This document shows, piece after piece, positions 21,202 to 26,802 of a DNA stretch of 26,802 bases (position 1 is the first letter of the stretch; each line of letters starts with the position of its first letter). The notes under the pieces are model-generated. The model searched no databases. It was not told the origin of the DNA and saw only the letters and a program-made list of their open reading frames with translations. This DNA comes from an uncultured Collinsella sp. (lineage in GTDB: Bacteria > Actinomycetota > Coriobacteriia > Coriobacteriales > Coriobacteriaceae): assembly GCA_905211615.1 (NCBI GenBank), contig CAJMBB010000006.1, positions 1-26,802 on the forward strand. The letters are read 5' to 3'. Both the position numbers and the translations under genes were made by a program.

Positions 21202-21840
21202 CTAGACCGAAAAGACGATCTTGCGGCAGTTCCAGAAGTACTGGGCGCCCGAGATAACGGTCAAGACAACGGCAACGGCGTACAGGAAGCGCGACACCGA
21301 GTAGATGCCGAGCGTCAGGGCCACCGGGCCAAGGTGCAAGCCGGCCATCGCAAAAACGCACAGGTAACCGCAGATGGAGACCATCGTGGTTGCCGTCTTG
21401 TACTTGCCGAGCTTATCGGCCGCAACGACCACACCGGCCGCACTCGCAACCATGCGAAGGGCGCTCACCAGAAGCTCACGGAACAGGATAATGAACACGG
21501 ACCACACGGTCACCATGCCAAAATCCAAGAACAGCAGCAGGGCCGAGAACACGAGCAGCTTATCGGCGATGGGGTCCAAGAATTTACCGAAGTCGGTGAT
21601 CTCGTTGCGCGAACGCGCCAGATAACCGTCGACCTTATCGGTGCACGACAGGATCACGTACAGAATGAAGGCAGCGGCGGCGAGCGGGCCGTCGAAGGTG
21701 CTCCAATCCGTACCGGCAACACTCGTGTGAGAAAGCGCCGACACGATCATGAACACCGGGATAAAGACGATGCGAACGCACGTCACGATGTTGGCGGGCG
21801 TCCAAACACTCGTCAGTTCCTTATTGCTCTCGTTAGCCAC
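21202..21840 (-). CDS. pgsA: CDP-diacylglycerol-glycerol-3-phosphate 3-phosphatidyltransferase
   Basis: Membrane enzyme making phosphatidylglycerophosphate, the first committed step to phosphatidylglycerol and cardiolipin. 212 aa with the complete CDP-alcohol phosphotransferase signature (D68, D71-G72, A75-R76, G85, D89, D93) and several hydrophobic helices. Start is GTG 21840, with AGGAG 6 nt upstream. It lies between rimO and cinA, 9 nt after the rimO stop, the classical pgsA neighbourhood near recA. The second family member at 294-998 has the same catalytic residues but a different context. Confidence 0.92.
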   Translation of the reverse strand: MANESNKELTSVWTPANIVTCVRIVFIPVFMIVSALSHTSVAGTDWSTFDGPLAAAAFILYVILSCTDKVDGYLARSRNEITDFGKFLDPIADKLLVFSALLLFLDFGMVTVWSVFIILFRELLVSALRMVASAAGVVVAADKLGKYKTATTMVSICGYLCVFAMAGLHLGPVALTLGIYSVSRFLYAVAVVLTVISGAQYFWNCRKIVFSV

Positions 21841-21849
21841 GACGCTCTC

Positions 21850-23199
21850 CTACTCCACAACATGACCGATAAGCTCATAGCAGAAGCTATCGGTAAACTC
21901 GACAGTCAGAATATCGCCCACGGACGCCTCGCTGGCGTCCAGATGCACCGCGCCATCGGAATCGGGCGCCTGGAACCAGGCATGGCCGATCAGCTCGGCG
22001 CCGTCCTCGGTCTCTTCGATACCGTCGACGATCACCTGGGCGCGCTCGCCCACATGTGCGGCGGTAGCGGCAAAACCGAGCGACTCGGCCAGGTCCATGG
22101 CCTCCTGGGCGCGCTCGAGCTTAACCTCTTCGTCGACCTGGCCCTCCATCTTAGCGGCCAGGCTGCCCTCCTCCTGCGAGTAGGCAAAGACGCTCGTATA
22201 GTCAAACCCGACGGTGTCCATAAAGTCGATAAGATCGCGGAACTCGTCGTCGGTCTCGGTCGGAAAGCCGACCATAGCCGTGGAGCGAATCACGATGCCG
22301 GGGATGCGCTCACGCAGATCGCGGAACAGGTCCTCGAGCTCCTGGCGCGAACCGGAGCGACGCATAGCCTTAAGGATGCGCGCGTCGCAGTGCTGCACGG
22401 GGATATCGATATAGGGCAGGACCTCGGGCGTATCGCGAATCGTCTCGATGAGCTCATCGGTCATGCCCTCGGGCTGCAGATAGAGCACGCGGACCCAGAC
22501 GTTGTGCGGGCGCACGGCCTCGGCGACGGCACGCAGCAGCTGCGCCAAATTGCGCGGCGAGCCCTCGGCGACATCCTCGTCAGCAATGTCGGTACCCCAA
22601 ATACCCGTGTCCTGGCCGATCAGCACGATCTCGCGCACACCGCCGGCAACCAAGTCGCGCACCTCGGAGATAATGCTCTCGGAATTGCGCGAATGATAGC
22701 GACCGCGAATGTAGGGGATCATGCAGAAGCTGCAGAAGCGGTTGCAGCCATCGGAAATCTTGACGTAGGCAACGGCACCCTCGACGGTACGCTTGACCTG
22801 AGGGATATAGGCCGCGATTTCACGCTCGACACCCAGCACGCCATCGATGACCGCCACGATGCCGTCCTCCTCGTCGGCCTTCACAAAGGCAGCGACCTCG
22901 GGCAGCTCGTCGGGCAGGTCGTCGCCATAGCGCGACGGCACACAGCCGCACATGACGATGGGGCAAGAACGAACGCCGTCCTGAACCTCATTGGCGAGCT
23001 CGAGTGTGGTCTCGATGCTCTCGGACGTTGCGGAGGCGAGGAACGAGCATGTATTGACGATGGCGATATCGGCATCCTGCGGGTCGAATGCTTCCTCGTA
23101 GCCTGCGGCGGTCAAAAGAGAACGCATGCGGTCGGTGTCAACCTCGTTCTTAGCGCACCCGAGGGTGATGTAGAGCACGGAGCCCAACGGTGTATCCAT
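21850..23199 (-). CDS. rimO: ribosomal protein uS12 methylthiotransferase
   Basis: Radical-SAM enzyme that methylthiolates an aspartate of ribosomal protein S12. 449 aa. The RimO-type N-terminus has TLGCAKNEVD with C15, then C51 and C86 for the auxiliary cluster; the radical-SAM cluster is C152-x3-C156-x2-C159 (CNRFCSFC). A TRAM domain occupies about the last 65 residues. The LGCAKN variant and the neighbours (pgsA, ftsK) separate it from MiaB, encoded elsewhere in this window. AAGGA lies about 12 nt upstream of the ATG, rather far. It follows yajQ by 27 nt. Confidence 0.94.
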   Translation of the reverse strand: MDTPLGSVLYITLGCAKNEVDTDRMRSLLTAAGYEEAFDPQDADIAIVNTCSFLASATSESIETTLELANEVQDGVRSCPIVMCGCVPSRYGDDLPDELPEVAAFVKADEEDGIVAVIDGVLGVEREIAAYIPQVKRTVEGAVAYVKISDGCNRFCSFCMIPYIRGRYHSRNSESIISEVRDLVAGGVREIVLIGQDTGIWGTDIADEDVAEGSPRNLAQLLRAVAEAVRPHNVWVRVLYLQPEGMTDELIETIRDTPEVLPYIDIPVQHCDARILKAMRRSGSRQELEDLFRDLRERIPGIVIRSTAMVGFPTETDDEFRDLIDFMDTVGFDYTSVFAYSQEEGSLAAKMEGQVDEEVKLERAQEAMDLAESLGFAATAAHVGERAQVIVDGIEETEDGAELIGHAWFQAPDSDGAVHLDASEASVGDILTVEFTDSFCYELIGHVVE

Positions 23200-23226
23200 G
23201 TTGGAGAGCGGTCCTTTCGAATGATA

Positions 23227-23724
23227 TTAGCGGTAGTTGGTGAACTGTAGCGGCTGGCCGTAATCCTGGTCGCGCAGGAACTGAATCACGGTCTGCAACG
23301 CGTCCTTCGAAGCAGAGGAAACACGCAGCTTGTCGGCCTCGATGGTCACCTTGACCTTGAGTTTTTGGTCCTTGATGTCCTTGTTGATCTTCTTGGCGGT
23401 CGCCTGGTCGATACCCTCGACGATATGGCCGAGCACGCGCACGGTGCCGCCCGACGCCGCCTGCGGAGCATCCCACGAGACAGCCTTGAGGTCGATGCCG
23501 CGCTTGATGAGCTTGGAGCTCAGCACGTCGATAATCTGCTTAGAGACAAAGTCAGCCGGGGCGCTGATCGTAAAGAGTTTGTCGCCCTTCGAAAGCTCGA
23601 TCGTGGCGCCGGAATCCTTAAGGTCATAGCGCTGGGAAATCTCGCGCGTGGTCTGCTGGAAGGCGTTGTCGACCTCTTGCATGTTGACCTCGGACACGAC
23701 GTCGAAGCTGGAATCTTTAGCCAT
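23227..23724 (-). CDS. yajQ: YajQ family cyclic-di-GMP/nucleotide-binding protein
   Basis: 165-aa cytoplasmic protein of the YajQ family (UPF0234), two ferredoxin-like domains that bind nucleotides; some homologues bind c-di-GMP. Family marks: MAKDSSFDVVSEVNMQEVDNA at the start, REISQRYDLKDS, then KRGIDLKAVSWDAPQAASGGTVR, and the conserved end RVSSASKDALQTVIQFLRDQD. GAAAGGA lies 7 nt upstream of the ATG. It sits between the RodZ-like gene and rimO. Without c-di-GMP enzymes in view, the ligand here is unknown. Confidence 0.92.
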   Translation of the reverse strand: MAKDSSFDVVSEVNMQEVDNAFQQTTREISQRYDLKDSGATIELSKGDKLFTISAPADFVSKQIIDVLSSKLIKRGIDLKAVSWDAPQAASGGTVRVLGHIVEGIDQATAKKINKDIKDQKLKVKVTIEADKLRVSSASKDALQTVIQFLRDQDYGQPLQFTNYR

Positions 23725-23750
23725 GATGTTTCCTTTCGCGTACGAGCGGC

Positions 23751-25262
23751 TTAGTAGCTATCGTACGAATAGTCGGTAGAATCGGTGGGCGTCTGACCGT
23801 CAGTTGCGGTATCGGTGCCATCCGTGGACTGGGAATCGGTGCCGTCGGTGGCATCGGTACCATCGGTGGTGTCGGTACCATCAGAACTTTCACCATTCTC
23901 GGAATCAGTCGTCTCCTTCTTGGGAACGGTGATCGTCACGCGCGCCACGCCCGAGGTCTTGGTGTCGTAGCGGACCTTTTCACCGTTCTTGGTAACGGTG
24001 ACGTCAGAAGGCTTGGACGTGGTGATCTCGATCGAGGACTCGGGCGTGTACTCCTGCTCAAAGGGGCCAGTCGCTTGGGCGCCATAGACCGACTTGCCGT
24101 CGACCTTGACCTCAATCCACGCGGTCTTTCCCTTGGCAACGGAGACTTTGACCTTCGTGACCTCGTTCTCTTCCTTCTTGGCTGTCGTCTTGGTAGCGTC
24201 CGAGTCAGTCGACTCATCCGTCGCCTCATCGGTGTCTTCGTCCTCGTCGACCGTTTCGGTCTTCTTAGAAGACTTCTTGGTCGTCGTCTTGGTAGCAGCG
24301 GGCGTCTCGGGCGTGGTCTCGGGCGCCGAAGATGCGCAGCCGCGCAGAAGCACCACGATGAGCACAATCAACAGCAGCGCAACGGCACCGATGCCGGCGT
24401 AGACGATACGCGGATCGAGCCCGTTGTTTTGAGGAGTACGTGATCCGCCGCGTCCACGATTGGAACTGCTGCGGCCGCCTCCCTGAGGCATACGACCACG
24501 ATTGCTATCGGAACGGCCGCGATAGCCACCCTGGCCCTGAAGGCTGCGCTGACCCGAGCGGGGCGCAAGTTCACCGCGGCCTTGATAGCCACGCTGGCCC
24601 GAACGCGGAGCCGAAGAGCGCTGGCCATACGGCTGTGATTGAGAGCGAAGACGCGGCGTCACCTGCGTGGTATCGGCATCCGCATAGCCACCGCGAGAGC
24701 GTCCCGTAGAGGCACCACGGTAACCGCGATCGGAATAGCCGCCGTCGCCGTAGCCGGCACGAGGGTCACGCGCCACGCCTCGGGCAGCGGGAAGTGCACG
24801 GTCCTCGGGCATCGGCGTACTGCGGAACCGGTCACGCTGTGAGCGAATCTCCTCGCCCGAACCCGTCTCGGTAATATAACCGGCCTGCTGAGGACGCTGT
24901 CCATAGCGGGTCGAACGACCGCCCTGAACCATCAGGAAGCGCCCGTTATCGACCGAGGAACGCGAATTGACGTAGCCGGCGGCGTCCTGAAAACGACCGC
25001 CCTGCTGCGACGTCTCGCGTTCGTATGCCATCAGATCGTCAAAGTAGGCATTGACGACCTCGCGCGGATTGAGGCCCAAAAAGCGAGCATAGCTCGAAAT
25101 CATGCCCTGCGCATAGCCGCGCGGCGGCATCGAAGCAAAGTTACCGGTCTCGAAAAACTCGATGATCTGCGGCCTGATTTTGATGGTGTTGGCGACCTGC
25201 TGAATGGAAAGCCCCATTCGGCGACGCTGCTCGAGCAGCATGTCACCAAAGCGTGCAGCCAT
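23751..25262 (-). CDS. RodZ-like HTH membrane protein with RG-rich and Asp/Thr-rich regions
   Basis: 503-aa single-pass membrane protein with RodZ architecture. Residues 1-80 are an HTH_25 helix-turn-helix (EQRRRMGLSIQQVANTIKI, then YAQGMISSYARFLGL), which in RodZ binds MreB. Residues 90-283 are disordered and rich in Arg, Gly, Gln and Ser, with a 15-residue duplication (APRSGQR at 218 and 233). A transmembrane helix spans 287-307. Outside, a Thr/Lys/Asp linker leads to a DUF4115 beta domain (about 365-450), then an Asp/Thr/Gly tail with DGTD repeats (461-484). The likely role is cell-shape or division-site organisation; whether MreB is present in this organism is unknown. The start overlaps the ftsK stop by one base (TGATG). 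Confidence 0.85.
   Translation of the reverse strand: MAARFGDMLLEQRRRMGLSIQQVANTIKIRPQIIEFFETGNFASMPPRGYAQGMISSYARFLGLNPREVVNAYFDDLMAYERETSQQGGRFQDAAGYVNSRSSVDNGRFLMVQGGRSTRYGQRPQQAGYITETGSGEEIRSQRDRFRSTPMPEDRALPAARGVARDPRAGYGDGGYSDRGYRGASTGRSRGGYADADTTQVTPRLRSQSQPYGQRSSAPRSGQRGYQGRGELAPRSGQRSLQGQGGYRGRSDSNRGRMPQGGGRSSSNRGRGGSRTPQNNGLDPRIVYAGIGAVALLLIVLIVVLLRGCASSAPETTPETPAATKTTTKKSSKKTETVDEDEDTDEATDESTDSDATKTTAKKEENEVTKVKVSVAKGKTAWIEVKVDGKSVYGAQATGPFEQEYTPESSIEITTSKPSDVTVTKNGEKVRYDTKTSGVARVTITVPKKETTDSENGESSDGTDTTDGTDATDGTDSQSTDGTDTATDGQTPTDSTDYSYDSY
23811..23882 (-). repeat. short in-frame tandem repeat encoding DGTD units
   Basis: Four DGTD units, irregularly spaced, are coded by related 15-18-bp blocks such as GATGGTACCGAC on the minus strand. 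They form the disordered extracytoplasmic tail of the RodZ-like protein and could vary in copy number between strains. Confidence 0.6.
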
Positions 25263-26802
25263 CAGAATCCTCCAAACTCACGATCTTCACGTGCCATCTC
25301 GGCGTCGACAGATTCCAGCGCGGCAAGCCCCTCCTCGTCCAACAGGACCTCGCGCGGCTTGGAACCGTCGGGCGGGCCGACGACACCCTTTTCTTCCAGC
25401 ATGTCCATAATACGCCCGGCACGCGCATAGCCAACCTTCAGACGACGTTGCAGGCCAGATGTGGAGCCAAGCTGCGATTCCACCACAATATGGGCGGCTT
25501 CCCAAATGAGCGGATCATCGTCTTGCGGCTCGGCTACTCCGGTGCGGACAATGCCGCCGCCACCCACCATGGACATGGAAGCGGGCGCCACGGCAGACAG
25601 GATCTCCTCGTGGTAGTCGGGCTCGCTCTGCGACTTGACGAACTCGACAATCTCGTTGATTTCGTCATCCGAGACAAAGCATCCCTGGATACGGCGAGGC
25701 TTGCCCCAGTCGACCTTGGAGAACAGCATGTCGCCCAAACCGGTGAGCTTTTCGGCACCCATCTGGTCGATGATGACGCGCGAGTCGATGCCCGTGGCGA
25801 CGTTAAAGGCGATACGGTTGGTGATGTTGGCCTTGATAAGGCCCGTCACCACGTTGGAGCTCGGACGCTGCGTGGCCACGATAAGATGAATACCGGCAGC
25901 ACGGCCCAGCTGTGCAATACGCACGATCGAGGCCTCGACATCCTTACCGGCGACCATCATCAGGTCCGAGAGCTCGTCGATGATAATGACCAGATAGGGC
26001 ATCTTTTGCGGCGGGTTATCGTAATGCTCAAACTCGCCGGCGGCCTGCTTTTCGTTGTAGGTCGAGATCTTACGCACGTTAAGGCGCTCGAAGACCTTCA
26101 GGCGACGCTCCATCTCGGACACGGCCCATTGCAGAGCGCTCGCGGCCTGCTTGGGCTCGGTAACGACCGGCACATAGAGATGCGGCAGGCCGTTATAGCC
26201 CGCGAGCTCGACGCGCTTGGGGTCGACCATGATCAGGCGAACATCCTCGGGAAGAGCGCGCATGAGCAGGGTCGTGATGATGGAATTGATCATCACCGAC
26301 TTACCAGAACCGGTCGTACCGGCAATAAGCAGGTGGGGCATCTTGGCGAGGTCAGCGACAACCGGCGTGCCCTCGGCATCGCGACCAATGGCCAGCTCGA
26401 GCGGACCGCCCTTCACATAGGGCAGCACGTCGCCCAGGTTGACGTTCTGGCGCTTGCGATTGGGGATCTCGATACCCACAAGCGAGGTACCGGGGATCGG
26501 GGCAAAGATGCGCACCGACTGGGCAGCGAGCGAAAGCGCGATGTCGTCCTCGAGGCTCGAGATCTTGCTCACGCGCTCGCCCTCGCCGGGCTGCAGCTTA
26601 AAGGTCGTCACCGTGGGGCCGGCGATCCAGCCGACAACGCGAGCGCTACGACCAAACTCAAGTAAGGTGGACTGCAGCGACTCGGCAGTCTGTTCCAGCT
26701 CCTTGTCAGAAGACGCGGAGGACGCCGACTGTGGGTTGGCATGCAGGATTTCGAGCGGCGGAAGCTTGAGGCCGTCCCCTTCTTCACCCTCGTTATCTGC
26801 GG
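25262..26802 (-). CDS. ftsK: DNA translocase FtsK/SpoIIIE (5' end beyond the window)
   Basis: C-terminal part of a septal DNA pump that moves chromosome ends through the division site. About 513 residues are present and the frame stays open to the right edge, so the membrane domain and start are missing. Visible parts: the alpha domain ending near LPPLEILHANP and EFGRSARVVGWIAGPTVTTF, the RecA-like motor with Walker A AGTTGSGKS and Walker B LVIIIDELSDLMM, and the C-terminal gamma winged helix (QRRLKVGYARAGRIMDMLEEKG) that reads KOPS/SRS sequences. A GTG inside the frame at 26611 is not the start, because conserved FtsK sequence continues upstream of it. The stop overlaps the RodZ-like start. 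Confidence 0.95.
   Translation of the reverse strand, partial: ADNEGEEGDGLKLPPLEILHANPQSASSASSDKELEQTAESLQSTLLEFGRSARVVGWIAGPTVTTFKLQPGEGERVSKISSLEDDIALSLAAQSVRIFAPIPGTSLVGIEIPNRKRQNVNLGDVLPYVKGGPLELAIGRDAEGTPVVADLAKMPHLLIAGTTGSGKSVMINSIITTLLMRALPEDVRLIMVDPKRVELAGYNGLPHLYVPVVTEPKQAASALQWAVSEMERRLKVFERLNVRKISTYNEKQAAGEFEHYDNPPQKMPYLVIIIDELSDLMMVAGKDVEASIVRIAQLGRAAGIHLIVATQRPSSNVVTGLIKANITNRIAFNVATGIDSRVIIDQMGAEKLTGLGDMLFSKVDWGKPRRIQGCFVSDDEINEIVEFVKSQSEPDYHEEILSAVAPASMSMVGGGGIVRTGVAEPQDDDPLIWEAAHIVVESQLGSTSGLQRRLKVGYARAGRIMDMLEEKGVVGPPDGSKPREVLLDEEGLAALESVDAEMAREDREFGGF

Noticed and set aside
21334..23250. 638-residue open frame antisense to rimO and pgsA
   Set aside because: It mirrors rimO and pgsA, both of which have complete motifs. 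The His/Asp/Arg-rich composition is typical of the antisense of GC-rich genes. No ribosome binding site or domain.
25253..26665. 470-residue open frame antisense to ftsK
   Set aside because: Antisense of a gene with clear Walker motifs; composition and lack of a recognisable domain mark it as a shadow.
1..26802. CRISPR array, tRNA, rRNA, insertion sequence, prophage or toxin-antitoxin pair
   Set aside because: I looked on both strands and saw no spaced direct-repeat array, no tRNA-like cloverleaf, no transposase or integrase motifs and no small toxin-antitoxin gene pair.

Overview
The window looks like a chromosomal segment of a Coriobacteriia actinobacterium, most likely Collinsella or a close relative. 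This is inferred from gene content and order, not from a database search. Two blocks match actinobacterial synteny known from Mycobacterium tuberculosis: CDP-alcohol phosphatidyltransferase - GarA-type FHA protein - Rv1828-type MerR regulator (left end), and nrdR - LysM protein - divergent lexA, followed by hflX, miaA, miaB, recX, recA, pgsA and ftsK. These are mixed with genes more typical of Firmicutes (RNase Y, SpoVS, DegV, an MGDG-synthase-like glycosyltransferase, a DUF1836 regulator), a mixture seen in Coriobacteriia. There are no rRNA or tRNA genes, no CRISPR array and no transposase. It is mostly a housekeeping region.

Layout. 1-4112 (+): phospholipid synthase, GarA-like phospho-switch, MerR regulator, adenine phosphoribosyltransferase and a secreted NlpC/P60 peptidoglycan hydrolase, closed by a strong terminator. 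4188-5828: DegV (+) and a convergent DUF1836 regulator (-); a near-identical 23-bp motif lies in front of both. 5983-6921 (-): thioredoxin reductase. 7039-8330 (+): a GT-B glycosyltransferase split by a frameshift. 8331-8722: a 392-bp convergent intergenic stretch with a 20-bp perfect terminator hairpin flanked by two related ~100-bp palindromic elements. 8723-10115 (-): dut, nrdR, LysM membrane protein. 10187-10255: three SOS boxes shared with divergent lexA (+), which overlaps an acyltransferase-like membrane gene (+) by one base. 11612-15579 (-): spoVS, miaB, miaA, hflX, with 1-nt stop/start overlaps. 15654-18291 (-): rny and a GHKL ATPase. 18549-20401 (-): recA-recX under an SOS-box promoter. 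20659-26802 (-): ftsK (cut by the right edge), a RodZ-like protein, yajQ, rimO, pgsA, cinA C-domain.

Functional themes are DNA damage and nucleotide supply (lexA, recA, recX, dut, nrdR, and a LysM protein in the position of SOS division inhibitors), RNA maintenance (rny, miaA, miaB, rimO, hflX) and envelope/division (ftsK, RodZ-like, pgsA, NlpC/P60, glycolipid synthase).

The observations most worth following are: the paired palindromic elements, whose core is conserved while the self-complementary outer arms differ; the shared DegV/DUF1836 operator; a 12-bp hairpin enclosing the nrdR start codon; a helically phased CCAAA array upstream of recA; a long structured rny leader; a GarA orthologue missing one of its two phospho-threonines; and the split glycosyltransferase.
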